Source: Eubacterium sp. CAG:252
GTDB lineage: Bacteria > Bacillota > Clostridia > Lachnospirales > Lachnospiraceae
Assembly: GCA_000436535.1 (NCBI GenBank)
Contig: FR886315.1
Coordinates: 1 to 44,564 of the forward strand
Direction: 5' to 3'
DNA: 44,564 nucleotides
This document shows, in pieces, positions 25,573 to 33,787 of this stretch. The notes below the pieces were generated by a model. The model had not been told where the DNA came from and ran no database searches. It saw only the letters and a program-made list of their open reading frames with translations. Numbering within the stretch: the first letter of the stretch is position 1; every line of letters starts with the position of its first letter. The position numbers and the translations under genes were made by a program.

Positions 25573-26016
25573 ATGATTAAAATAGTAGATGATATAAGAG
25601 ATGTAGATATATATTTGAACTTAAGAGATAAGGTAGACTGGATAAAGCTTACAAGGCCACAGGCACAGAGAGCGCTTGATAACAGTGTCAAGGTATTTAC
25701 GGTGCTGGATGATGATAAGCCTATCGGAATGGGCAGGGTAGTCGGCGATGAAGCAGTAATAAGCTATATACAGGATTTGATTGTAATACCGGAGTATCAG
25801 AGCAGACATATAGGAAGCCTGCTGATAGAACACATTATAGAATATGTTAAGTCGCTTACTATGGATGGTTCAAGAATGATGCTCTGCCTTATGTGTGCGA
25901 AGGGCAGAGAGCAGTTTTATGAGAAGCATAACTTTATTGCAAGACCTACAGATGCACTTGGTCCGGGTATGATACAGTATGTATATGATGAAAGTTACAA
26001 TGTTAACTATAATTAA
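25573..26016 (+). CDS. GNAT-family N-acetyltransferase
   Basis: A 147-residue acetyl-CoA-dependent N-acetyltransferase of unknown substrate. The central beta-strand DLIVIPEYQSRHIGSLLIEH contains the acetyl-CoA pyrophosphate loop (Q/RxxGxG/S type), and the C-terminus has GREQFYEKHNFIARP, typical of the fold. Start choice is uncertain: ATG 25561 abuts an AGGAA site, while ATG 25573 lies 13 nt from it and matches the domain edge better. BioY follows 17 nt later, probably on the same transcript. Confidence 0.85.
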   Translation: MIKIVDDIRDVDIYLNLRDKVDWIKLTRPQAQRALDNSVKVFTVLDDDKPIGMGRVVGDEAVISYIQDLIVIPEYQSRHIGSLLIEHIIEYVKSLTMDGSRMMLCLMCAKGREQFYEKHNFIARPTDALGPGMIQYVYDESYNVNYN

Positions 26017-26033
26017 TAAAAGGTTGACAATTA

Positions 26034-26678
26034 ATGACAAAGAATGTAAACTTAACAAAAAACAAAGTTAACAATGCGCTATGCGCAGGATTGGAGACAA
26101 AAGTGAAAGAGAAAAAGTTTACAGTTTATCAGTTATGTTTTATGGCTTTAATGGCAGCAGTTACATGCATACTTGCCCCTATGTCAGTTCCTATAGGACC
26201 AATTCCTATATCACTCACGAATCTTGTTGTGTACTTTACAGTGTATGTTATAGGCACTAAGGCAGGTATAGGCAGCTATTGCATATATGTGCTTCTTGGA
26301 ATTGTCGGACTTCCTGTATTCTCAGGATATGTCGGCGGGCCAGCAAAGATAGCAGGACCTACAGGTGGTTATATAGTAGGTTTTATACTTATGGCAGCTA
26401 TAGGCGGCTTCTTTATAGAGAAGTTTAAGAGAAATGCAGTTCTTACTATAGTTGGCTGGGTATTAGGAACAGCAGTTGATTACTGCTTAGGAACAGTATG
26501 GTTTGTATATGTTGCTAAATGTTCATTTGCATATGCACTTGGTGTATGTGTTTATCCATTTATAATATTTGATATAGCAAAGATAGTTATAGCAACAGGA
26601 CTTGGCCACGCTGTAAGATATGCACTTATTAAGGCAGGTCTTTTAAATAACGGACAGGTCAGTGCAAAGGCAGCATAA
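26034..26678 (+). CDS. bioY: Biotin transporter BioY
   Basis: A 214-residue integral membrane protein, the substrate-binding S component of an ECF vitamin transporter, importing biotin. Hydrophobic spans cover about residues 35-200. The family motifs PMSVPIGPIPISLTNL and GPTGGYIVGFILMA are clear, as is the C-terminal DIAKIVIA. No ECF ATPase genes are adjacent, so it must share a general energising module or work alone. There is a 34-residue polar N-terminal extension before the first span; a downstream start (VKEKKFTVYQ) would need no ATG, so 26034 is kept. A terminator follows. Confidence 0.92.
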   Translation: MTKNVNLTKNKVNNALCAGLETKVKEKKFTVYQLCFMALMAAVTCILAPMSVPIGPIPISLTNLVVYFTVYVIGTKAGIGSYCIYVLLGIVGLPVFSGYVGGPAKIAGPTGGYIVGFILMAAIGGFFIEKFKRNAVLTIVGWVLGTAVDYCLGTVWFVYVAKCSFAYALGVCVYPFIIFDIAKIVIATGLGHAVRYALIKAGLLNNGQVSAKAA

Positions 26679-26712
26679 TCAGAAATTTGTCAATAAAATA
26701 ATGGTCAAAATA

Positions 26713-26770
26713 AAAGAGGTCAGAAGCTTTACCGTGTAAGTACGTGTAGCAGCCGACCTCTTTATTTATT
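26713..26770. terminator. Terminator between bioY and the RpiB-like gene
   Basis: AAAGAGGTC (26713-26721) pairs with GACCTCTTT (26755-26763), followed by ATTTATT. The loop of about 33 nt contains a smaller imperfect fold. Confidence 0.7.
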
Positions 26771-26868
26771 AATTGATTGATGCTTGTGATTACTTAGATT
26801 GCAAATCAATGTAATAATCCGTAAGCATCATTCAGGGGAATACGATACATTTGCACCCTGATATCTTA

Positions 26869-27510
26869 TTATGCAAGAAGAGTCTTTACATAATCAGCGA
26901 TAGCTTCATCCTTGCAGTTAGCAAAGAAGAGTTCCTTGAACTTTTCACCAGCAACAGCACCCTTAACAAGATCCTGGTCAAGGTTCTTAAGAACACTTAT
27001 AAGGTCCTGATTAACAGTAACCTTTCTTACCTCGTCAAGAATTTTCTTATTTCTCTGTTCTGGAACAACTCTTTCCTTAGGATAACCGCCACCTGGTTCT
27101 CCTTCAAATAACTTCTCGAAAATGTATGTAAGATTTAATTCAGCACCCCATCCAAAGCCCTTAGCGAATGGAAGAGCGATAGCGTTACCATCGTTAATCT
27201 GCATAAACATATAAGCATCTGAAGGGTCAACAACGTGTCCGCAAAGAACGTTAGGGAATGAGTTAAGAGCAAGCATAGCACCCTCACCAGTACCACAGCC
27301 TGTTACTACGAAATCGCAGGCACCTGAGTTAAGAAGGATAGCAGCTAATATACCATTCTGTACATATGTAAGCTGTGCAGCATCCTCTGCTGAGTACATA
27401 CCATAGTTATCAACTGTATGTCCCTTGCTTTCAGCAACCTTCTTAAGATTAGCATAAATCATTTCATTCTTAGCAGCCTGGCTGTTTTCGTTAATTAAAG
27501 CGATTCTCAT
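26869..27510 (-). CDS. RpiB/LacA/LacB-family sugar-phosphate isomerase
   Basis: A 213-residue isomerase of the RpiB fold. The motif FVVTGCGTGEGAMLALN carries the catalytic cysteine seen in RpiB proteins, and the N-terminus MRIALINENSQAAKNE is typical of the longer subgroup. Members of this subgroup include isomerases for unsaturated uronate breakdown products (DhuI type), which would suit a pectin user; ribose-5-phosphate isomerase is the alternative. ATG 27510 follows GAGG and is preferred to the in-frame ATG at 27531. Its promoter shares a motif with the pectinesterase gene. Confidence 0.82.
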   Translation of the reverse strand: MRIALINENSQAAKNEMIYANLKKVAESKGHTVDNYGMYSAEDAAQLTYVQNGILAAILLNSGACDFVVTGCGTGEGAMLALNSFPNVLCGHVVDPSDAYMFMQINDGNAIALPFAKGFGWGAELNLTYIFEKLFEGEPGGGYPKERVVPEQRNKKILDEVRKVTVNQDLISVLKNLDQDLVKGAVAGEKFKELFFANCKDEAIADYVKTLLA

Positions 27511-27555
27511 TATAAAAACCTCATCTTTCATATAATATTGTTATTGTTAAGAGCA

Positions 27556-27588
27556 ATCAAAAATGCCGCGCATTTCCACGTTGCCATT
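27556..27588. repeat. Repeat copy B in RpiB-like leader
   Basis: ATCAAAAATGCCGCGCATTT and the following CCACGTTGCC resemble copy A at 25285. On the minus strand it reads GGCAACGTGG, then GCGCGGCATTTTTGA, a GC-rich block ending in a T tract, within the 5' leader of the RpiB-like mRNA. Confidence 0.45.
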
Positions 27589-27635
27589 AACTGTAAACAT
27601 ATAATAACTATACGAAAATAAATAATATTTGTCAA
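27589..27635 (-). promoter_or_regulatory. RpiB-like gene promoter and operator-like motif
   Basis: On the minus strand, TTGACA (27635-27630), a 17-nt spacer and TATAGT (27612-27607) form a near-consensus promoter. The shared motif (27589-27606) lies immediately downstream, at the start site. The promoter abuts the divergent one for the sigma-like gene. Confidence 0.65.
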
Positions 27636-27636
27636 A

Positions 27637-27665
27637 TTGATAAAATGTAAAAAATATGATAAAAT
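27637..27665 (+). promoter_or_regulatory. Promoter of the sigma-like gene
   Basis: TTGATA (27637-27642), a 17-nt spacer and TAAAAT (27660-27665). It starts one base from the opposing -35 box of the RpiB-like gene. Confidence 0.55.
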
Positions 27666-27703
27666 CCGTTGGAAAGAAAAAGTCTTTTTGTAAGGAGTTT
27701 ATA

Positions 27704-28783
27704 ATGGCAGATAATAAAGATATGCAGGCAGCCTTTATGGAGGCGCTTAACGGGCTTAAGGAATATGCAAAGGTTAATGGAAATATAGTAACTAAAGAAG
27801 ATGTAAACAGTTATTTTAAGGATATGCATCTTGATGATAACAAGTATTCTATGATTACAGGATATCTTATGGCTAACGGCATAACTATAAAGGGTGAGGA
27901 TGGAACAGACAATGAATTCTTACATATGCTCGAAAGTACAGCAGATGATTCTGTTAAAAATGATGAGAACGGAATAGTTATCGATGATAATGCTGACGCT
28001 CAGAAAGTTGATGATAATCAGGGAAATAATAGCATTTCAGAAGATAATAAAAATCACATTAATTCTGAAAGCAATAATGACGGACTTATAACAAAGATAA
28101 ATATATCAGAAGAAGAGGTTAAAAGTCTTCCAGAAAAAGAGGCTGCAATGGCAGCACAGATGATAGCTGATAATATGGACTATTCTGAGGATGATGTTTA
28201 TCTTGAAAGATATAAAAAGGAGCTTGAGGCTATACAGCCGGTGTCAGATACTACAAGGGCATATCTTCTCATTAATATTGTTGAGGATAATGATAAAGAG
28301 TCTTTAAAAATATTGTCAGAGTCATATCTTGAAAAGATAGTTGAATGGGTTGAGCCATACAGATGCAGAGGTGTGCTTGCGGCAGACCTTGTGCAGGAGA
28401 GTAATCTTGCGATGATGTCATATATAGGACAGAAGCTGTGGCAGAATAATTATGAGTGGAAGGATAAGATAAAAGAAGGAAGTACCAACGATATAATAGA
28501 GGTGCTTGGCGGCATAGATAAAGAAGTCAAGTATCAGGCAGAAGAAAGTATGCGTATGCTTATAGATGAGCAGATGGACAGCAACAGGGTATCAGGAAAA
28601 GTTCTTAATAAGGTTAATTATGTCAATGACTGGGCGGTAAGACTTAAAGAAGAGCTTGGAAGAAAGCCGACTGTCAAGGAAGTTGCAGAGCGTATGGGCG
28701 TTGCAGAGGACGTTGTAAGCGAAGCACTCTCACTTTCTGCTGATAAGATTGAAGACATAAATGTTGTGGACAAGAATAATTAA
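27704..28783 (+). CDS. Sigma-70-like protein without promoter-recognition regions
   Basis: A 359-residue protein with pieces of a sigma-70 factor. Residues about 5-65 resemble region 1.1 (ALNGLKEYAKVNGNIVTKED..MANGITI). An acidic linker follows. Residues about 160-250 resemble regions 1.2 to 2.2, including the RNA-polymerase core-binding helix (YRCRGVLAADLVQESNLAMM). Residues about 300-350 resemble region 3 (VRLKEELGRKPTVKEVAERM). The aromatic, basic segment for regions 2.3-2.4 (-10 melting and reading) is not recognisable, and region 4 (-35 reading) is absent. ATG 27704 follows AAGGAG at 6 nt. It is followed directly by a 6S RNA candidate. It may compete for core polymerase; this is inference. 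Confidence 0.75.
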   Translation: MADNKDMQAAFMEALNGLKEYAKVNGNIVTKEDVNSYFKDMHLDDNKYSMITGYLMANGITIKGEDGTDNEFLHMLESTADDSVKNDENGIVIDDNADAQKVDDNQGNNSISEDNKNHINSESNNDGLITKINISEEEVKSLPEKEAAMAAQMIADNMDYSEDDVYLERYKKELEAIQPVSDTTRAYLLINIVEDNDKESLKILSESYLEKIVEWVEPYRCRGVLAADLVQESNLAMMSYIGQKLWQNNYEWKDKIKEGSTNDIIEVLGGIDKEVKYQAEESMRMLIDEQMDSNRVSGKVLNKVNYVNDWAVRLKEELGRKPTVKEVAERMGVAEDVVSEALSLSADKIEDINVVDKNN

Positions 28784-28802
28784 AAAAATTTTGCATAAGA
28801 TA

Positions 28803-28831
28803 TTGTGTAGAAACGATTTATGTAGTAGAAT
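28803..28831 (+). promoter_or_regulatory. Promoter of the 6S RNA candidate
   Basis: TTGTGT (28803-28808), a 17-nt spacer and TAGAAT (28826-28831), about 20 nt before the RNA. Confidence 0.55.
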
Positions 28832-28850
28832 ATAGGAAGTGAAAAGAGTA

Positions 28851-29041
28851 ACTTAATATTTTCCTGGGGCGTGCGAGAACCTCACTTATTTTGATCCTAC
28901 ATTTCATCGACGGGACTCCTATATCTCTGGTCTAATGTCGGGCCTCCTTAGAGTGGATGGCAGCGGTCTGGATGCGGTAACCCACCTAGCATTGCTAGGA
29001 GTCGAAAGCGTGAGGAACGGCGTTCTGGGAGTATTGAAAGT
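28851..29041 (+). ncRNA. ssrS: 6S RNA (RNA polymerase regulator)
   Basis: A 191-nt RNA shaped like 6S RNA, which binds the housekeeping holoenzyme by mimicking an open promoter. AATATTTTC pairs with GGGAGTATT as the closing stem. CCTCAC (28880-28885) pairs with GTGAGG after a small internal loop formed by GGGGCGTGCGAGAA on the 5' side and AACGGCGTTCTGG on the 3' side. Both flanks resemble the conserved 6S closing region. The middle has a large, less paired bubble and an internal stem. Own promoter upstream and strong terminator downstream agree with a stand-alone RNA. Family assigned by eye. Confidence 0.7.
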
Positions 29042-29067
29042 TTAGTTCATTTATATTGATGATTGCG

Positions 29068-29108
29068 AAGCTGTGAAGCCTGTTCGGGTGTTCATAGCTT
29101 TTTTTATT
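29068..29108 (+). terminator. Terminator of the 6S RNA transcript
   Basis: AAGCTGTGAA (29068-29077) pairs with TTCATAGCTT (29091-29100), with one G-T pair, an inner GCC/GGT extension and T7 after it. Confidence 0.85.
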
Positions 29109-29439
29109 ATATGATGTAGGTCAAAAGGTCAAAAAGCCGTACGTGCTTGTACGATAAGACTTTACAACTTGTGGCCTGCTTGGCATCGAAAACAGAATAA
29201 AAAGGCGTAGAATACAGCTTCTTAATGGTCATAATTACACGCAGTGATACATATATTTTATTATTATGATGTTATGGTTCAAAGTTCATTTATACATATA
29301 TATGAAGATTTTTAAACCAGACATCTTAGTGTGAAAAATAAATTTTTCACACGCGAGATTTGTGTCTGCGTAAACTTGACACAAACTCGTTATGTGCAAA
29401 AAACGTGCGCATAAATGAGGATTATTATGATGAAAGGAT
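29109..29439. other. Intergenic region before the SpoIID-like gene
   Basis: About 330 bases without a gene. The first 200 bases hold only short repeats (GGTCAAAAGGTCAAAAAG at about 29118) and a 5-bp hairpin CGTAC/GTACG. The last 90 bases contain three tandem hairpins, listed separately. Confidence 0.5.
29329..29414 (+). promoter_or_regulatory. Three tandem hairpins in the SpoIID-like leader
   Basis: Three stems follow each other without gaps. GTGTGAAAAA/TTTTTCACAC lies at 29329-29352. CGAG-TTTGTGTC/GACACAAA-CTCG lies at 29354-29389, with TGCGTAAACTT in its loop. TTATGTGC/GCGCATAA lies at 29390-29414. The start codon is 26 nt downstream. They could form a regulatory leader or an end-of-transcript barrier. 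Confidence 0.5.
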
Positions 29440-31767
29440 ATGGTTGCAGGCATGGTAAGAACAGTTGTTGTAAAAAAGAGAAGTATAATAATATACGGAA
29501 TTATAATAATTGTACTTGCCTTCATAACAGTTATTCTTACAACATATCTGCAGGGCAATAAAGATAACGGATATATAACTTATGCAAGGGCGGCTAAGAT
29601 GGTTGCATATGCACAGGTGGATGACTGCGATGCATTTATTTCAGACGGCGACTGGTACAAGCCATATATAGATTATGTCAATGTGAATGGATATATGTAT
29701 GCCGCCAGTCCAAACGGATATGTAAAGTATAAGGATATAGGACTGCTTGCCCAAAGTCTTAAGGCAGCAGGCAACTGCTTTGAGGATATAGGAATAACTT
29801 CGTATGAAGATATAATAAATGATAACAGATTAATAAAAGAGGAAACATTTATAAAGTGCTTTGAAAGGCTTTTAAAGTATTTTAAGTATGGAAGTGAGAT
29901 AGAACTTAAGCAGCTTGGAGTGTCGGGTATGCCACGGGATACGATAAGTGAAGAGTGGAAAGTGTATACAACTCAGGGGAGTTACATATATGACGGAATT
30001 ATCATACAGCCTTACATAGACACAACGATAGAAGTATTTTCAAGAAAAGACCGGCTTTTGTGCGTTGTGCGCAAGGTATCAGATGATGTGGAATATAAAA
30101 ATGTGCTTCTTAAGTCATATGAGAACGGCTGTGTTACTGTAAATGTATACGGCATAATAAAGCAGTACAAAGTCCGCAAAGTGGATGGTTTTGTTGAAAA
30201 CAGTCTTGCCAATATAAATGTAAGCGCAGGAAAGCTTAAAGGTATAGACATTAAAAATGATGTGATAAGCGGAAAGGTTCTTTCTGTAAGTGACAGCTTT
30301 GTTGAGATAGAAGGATATGGAAAAGTTCCTGTAGATGATAACTTTATGATATATGATATAACCGCAGAGGATAAAGTCAGCGGGTATGACTCAATAATCG
30401 TAGGATATTCTCTTGAAGACTTTGTTGTGGCACAGGGGAAGATATGTGGCGCAGTAAAGGGAAGAAAGCTTGTACAGACTAATATAAGAGTTATGCTTAA
30501 GACTACAGGTTATAAGCAGCTTTTCCATGAAGCAGCAGAGTTTGAGTCAGATACGGTTATCCATATGGCATATAATGATACGGTTACTGACATAATGCCG
30601 GGTGAACATCTGGTTATAGACAGGAACGATGAGAGGCTTAAGACAGGCAGAATAAGGCTGTATACAGATGGCGGAAGGATACGCATAGACTCGATAAAAA
30701 GAGGGCAGGGTAATCCAGAGTACTCAGGTGATATAGAGCTTGCATTATATGATGAGGGAATTGTGGTTATTAATGAGGTTGATATAGAAGAATATTTAAA
30801 GAGTGTTGTTCCGAGTGAAATGCCTGTGTCTTTCGGTGTAAATGCGCTTAAGTGTCAGGCGGTCTGTGCAAGAAGTTATGCTTATACACAACTTGTTAAT
30901 AATTATTACAGCCAGTATGGTGCACACGTTGACGACAGCGTGACATTTCAGGTGTATAATAATACAGAAAGAAATGAGGCAGCAGACACAGCGGTTGAGG
31001 AAACAAGGGGAAAAGCGGTATATTATAATGATGAAATAGTAAAGACTTATTATTATTCAACCTCCTGCGGTTATTCAACAGATGTATGTGCGTGGGGAAG
31101 TGATGATAACAGTTATCCTATGTATGGTTCTGTGCATGTGGGAAGCGGCAGTTCTGCATCTGATATGACAGATAATGCTGCATTTGAAAAGTATATATCA
31201 GAGTCCTACAGTGATGATTATGACAGTGAATATGCGCTGTACCGCTGGAATATGACGGTAAGCGCCAAAGCCATGAGCGATAATATCAATTCAAAGCTTT
31301 CATACGCTTCAGGCAGGTCTAATCTTTATGTATATGATAATAATGGAGAGCTTATAAAGGGCAATATAAGTAATGTCGGAAATGTTCAATCTATAGAGGT
31401 GTTAGAGAGAGGTTGCGGCGGTGTAGCAAAGCGCATTAAGATAAAAGGAAGTACAGCAGAATGTGTTATTCTTGGGGAAAATACAATAAGGACAGTGCTT
31501 GGAAGTTCTAAGGAAACTGTTAATACACAGTCCGGTGAGGCACATTATGATATACTTCCAAGTGCATTTATAGTCATAAAGCCTGTGTATGCAGACGGTA
31601 ACGCTGGTGGGATTACAGCGTACAATATACTTGGAGGCGGCTACGGACATGGTATAGGAATGAGCCAGAATGCCGTAAGAAAGATGGCAGAAACTATGGA
31701 TTATGCAGATATACTTAAGTTCTTTTATAAGGGTGTGCAGATTAAGAATGTAAATATGGATGAATGA
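29440..31767 (+). CDS. SpoIID/LytB-domain cell-wall protein
   Basis: A 775-residue membrane-anchored protein. A single N-terminal span (IIIYGIIIIVLAFITVIL, about 12-30) anchors it outside. Residues about 45-115 resemble an SLH-type segment (AAKMVAYAQ, WYKPYIDYVNVNGYM). The C-terminal third is a SpoIID/LytB domain (VDIEEYLKSVVPSEMPVSFG, ALKCQAVCARSYAY, YYSTSCGYSTDVCAWG, GGGYGHGIGMSQNA), the lytic transglycosylase-type fold used on denuded peptidoglycan in sporulation and elsewhere. It is much longer than B. subtilis SpoIID (about 340), so a vegetative wall role is possible. The start at ATG 29440 is only 1 nt from AAAGGA; ATG 29452 is the alternative. Confidence 0.85.
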   Translation: MVAGMVRTVVVKKRSIIIYGIIIIVLAFITVILTTYLQGNKDNGYITYARAAKMVAYAQVDDCDAFISDGDWYKPYIDYVNVNGYMYAASPNGYVKYKDIGLLAQSLKAAGNCFEDIGITSYEDIINDNRLIKEETFIKCFERLLKYFKYGSEIELKQLGVSGMPRDTISEEWKVYTTQGSYIYDGIIIQPYIDTTIEVFSRKDRLLCVVRKVSDDVEYKNVLLKSYENGCVTVNVYGIIKQYKVRKVDGFVENSLANINVSAGKLKGIDIKNDVISGKVLSVSDSFVEIEGYGKVPVDDNFMIYDITAEDKVSGYDSIIVGYSLEDFVVAQGKICGAVKGRKLVQTNIRVMLKTTGYKQLFHEAAEFESDTVIHMAYNDTVTDIMPGEHLVIDRNDERLKTGRIRLYTDGGRIRIDSIKRGQGNPEYSGDIELALYDEGIVVINEVDIEEYLKSVVPSEMPVSFGVNALKCQAVCARSYAYTQLVNNYYSQYGAHVDDSVTFQVYNNTERNEAADTAVEETRGKAVYYNDEIVKTYYYSTSCGYSTDVCAWGSDDNSYPMYGSVHVGSGSSASDMTDNAAFEKYISESYSDDYDSEYALYRWNMTVSAKAMSDNINSKLSYASGRSNLYVYDNNGELIKGNISNVGNVQSIEVLERGCGGVAKRIKIKGSTAECVILGENTIRTVLGSSKETVNTQSGEAHYDILPSAFIVIKPVYADGNAGGITAYNILGGGYGHGIGMSQNAVRKMAETMDYADILKFFYKGVQIKNVNMDE

Positions 31768-31807
31768 TAAAAGTATAAGCAGATAATAAAAATATATGTA
31801 AATGATA

Positions 31808-31868
31808 AAATAAACGGAAAACATCTTAGCGTATGTATGCTGGATGTTTTCCATTTTGTTTATTTTGA
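31808..31868. terminator. Bidirectional terminator after the SpoIID-like gene
   Basis: GGAAAACATC (31816-31825) pairs perfectly with GATGTTTTCC (31843-31852), flanked by an outer AAATAAAC/GTTTATTT pairing that supplies T-rich tails on both strands. Confidence 0.75.
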
Positions 31869-31944
31869 ATTCTGATTTTTATTATTAAATGCGTAGTTTA
31901 AAATATATATAATTTATGTGTGTTATTCAAAGAAATATCTTTTG

Positions 31945-32853
31945 TTACTTATTTTTGTTTTTATGGCTTTTATGATGACTGCCGCTGTAAGAAGCACTCT
32001 GTTTTTTTGATATTCTCAAAGGCTTTAATATATTTTTTTCTATAAGCGTGTTGAATTCAGCACCAAAGAAAAGAATAATTATGCATATATACATCCAGAT
32101 AAGCAGAAGCATAAAGGTTGTAAGGCTTCCATATGTATATGAATAATTAGCTATATATATGATGTATAATGAGTACAGTTCCGAGAATAAAAGCCATCCG
32201 GCACTTGCTATAAATGCACCGGGAATTTCCTGAATAAAGTGCTTTTTTCTGTTTGGTATAAATGTATACATAACTGCAAAAAATAAAGTCAGCAGTGCCG
32301 GAACAAGAAAAAGCCTGTTTGAAAGAATGGTGTCAAATATAATTATTTTGTTGCTTAGGTTTATCAAATGTTTTCGTAAAAAAGCAAGCAGATGCTCACC
32401 GAATACGATAATTAACAGACTTGCGGATATTGACAGCAAAAGTATAAGTGCGTACAGACTTGAGAATATACGCTGTATGAACCAGCTTCTGTTTGACTCA
32501 CAGTCGTTAATTTTGTTAAGGCATACCTTTATAGTCATAAAACCTTTTCCAGCTGACCACAAAAGACCAATAGCTGTTACAGAAAGCAGTGCTATAGATG
32601 ATGAACTTTCTATATCGCCAAATATGCTTATAAGCATCGGATGAAATTCTCTTGGTACAATGTTCTCAAGTAGATTAAGCAGGTCAGCAGAAGTAACCGG
32701 GAAGTAGTGTATTATATTAATAAGAACCAGAATAAAAGGCATAAAGCTAAGAAGAAGATAGTAACAGGTCTGTGCGGCATATGCAGCTATCTTGTCTTCA
32801 GTAACTTTTTTGGATACTTCCTGAAATGTGAATATTATTCTTGCAAGTTTCAT
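31945..32853 (-). CDS. YihY/BrkB-family membrane protein
   Basis: A 302-residue integral membrane protein of the YihY/BrkB family, long mislabelled ribonuclease BN; the function is unknown. The N-terminal signature AAYAAQTCYYLLLSFMPFIL and the later WSAGKGFMTI and GAFIASAGWLLFSELYSLYI segments are clear, with about six transmembrane spans. The C-terminus is cytoplasmic-looking and rich in Ser, His and Lys. ATG 32853 follows AGGAG at 6 nt. It is divergent from scpA. Confidence 0.9.
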   Translation of the reverse strand: MKLARIIFTFQEVSKKVTEDKIAAYAAQTCYYLLLSFMPFILVLINIIHYFPVTSADLLNLLENIVPREFHPMLISIFGDIESSSSIALLSVTAIGLLWSAGKGFMTIKVCLNKINDCESNRSWFIQRIFSSLYALILLLSISASLLIIVFGEHLLAFLRKHLINLSNKIIIFDTILSNRLFLVPALLTLFFAVMYTFIPNRKKHFIQEIPGAFIASAGWLLFSELYSLYIIYIANYSYTYGSLTTFMLLLIWMYICIIILFFGAEFNTLIEKNILKPLRISKKQSASYSGSHHKSHKNKNK

Positions 32854-32997
32854 AGATACTCCTGTTTTTGTATTATTATGACATTATATGTTATTTTTTT
32901 AAAATTATCAATAAGGCTTAAGTGTAATAACTTGCATTTACATCTGGTTTTATGTAAAATGTATAAGTTAAAGAGAAGAAAGGTAAGGTTGTTTGTA

Positions 32998-33774
32998 ATG
33001 GGGATAAGCGTAAAGCTACAGGCTTTTGAGGGTCCGCTGGATCTTCTTTTACATCTTATAGATAAGAATAAAGTTAATATATATGATATTCCTATTGCTG
33101 ATATTACAGAGCAGTATATGGAATATGTAAAAAAGATGCAGGAGGAAGATCTTGATGTAGTCAGCGAATTCCTTGTTATGGCAGCAACTTTACTTGATAT
33201 AAAGTGCAGGATGCTTCTTCCAAAAGAAGTAGATGAAGAGGGCAATGAGCAGGACCCAAGAGCAGAACTTGTAGAGCAGTTATTACAGTACAAGCTGTTT
33301 AAGGCGATGGCAGAGGAGCTTAAAGGGCAGCAGGTAGATGCCGCCAAAGCGTACTTCAGAAAGCCTGATATACCAAAGGAGGTCAGTGAGTACACACCAC
33401 CAGTAGACTTAAATGAAGTTATAGGGGATATGAATCTTATCAAGCTTAATGCAATATTTGCAGATGTTATGAAAAGAAAAGAAGATAAGGTTGACCCGGT
33501 CAGAAGTAAGTTCGGAAAGATTGAAAAAGAAGAAGTGACTATGTCGGAAAAGCTTGTTGACATCAAAGCATTTATGATGGAACACAAGACCTTCAGTTTC
33601 AGGGAGCTGCTTATGAAGGGGGCTTCCAAGGTAGCAGTCATAGTGACATTTCTTGTTGTGTTAGAGCTTATGAAGACAGGATTTATAACAGTACAGCAGG
33701 AAGGTACCTGCGAGGAAATATTTATAGAAGTGGTTGGTAATCCGGAGCTGATAGAGGATATATCTGAGGATTAA
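32998..33774 (+). CDS. scpA: Segregation and condensation protein A
   Basis: A 258-residue kleisin subunit that bridges the SMC ATPase heads with ScpB for chromosome condensation. The N-terminus KLQAFEGPLDLLLHLIDKNK is the hallmark, followed by YDIPIADITEQY, LVMAATLLDIKCRMLLP and a C-terminal winged helix (about 175-250). The frame is open from 32707 in overlap with the divergent YihY gene, but ATG 32998 follows AAGG at 9 nt and starts the family domain. scpB follows 13 nt later. Confidence 0.95.
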   Translation: MGISVKLQAFEGPLDLLLHLIDKNKVNIYDIPIADITEQYMEYVKKMQEEDLDVVSEFLVMAATLLDIKCRMLLPKEVDEEGNEQDPRAELVEQLLQYKLFKAMAEELKGQQVDAAKAYFRKPDIPKEVSEYTPPVDLNEVIGDMNLIKLNAIFADVMKRKEDKVDPVRSKFGKIEKEEVTMSEKLVDIKAFMMEHKTFSFRELLMKGASKVAVIVTFLVVLELMKTGFITVQQEGTCEEIFIEVVGNPELIEDISED

Positions 33775-33787
33775 TGAGGAGAGCATA

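Noticed and set aside
28851..29041. Signal recognition particle RNA
   Set aside because: The conserved SRP apical sequence (GGTCAGGTCCGGAAGGAAGCAGC-like) is absent, while the closing region resembles 6S RNA.
29427..29440. Alternative start with GAGG ahead of the SpoIID-like gene
   Set aside because: It is in a different frame, and its product is an Asn/Cys-rich short peptide without sense.
32850..33641. 263-residue open frame on the minus strand opposite scpA
   Set aside because: It lies wholly antisense to scpA, is Ser/Leu-rich, and has no ribosome binding site or motif.
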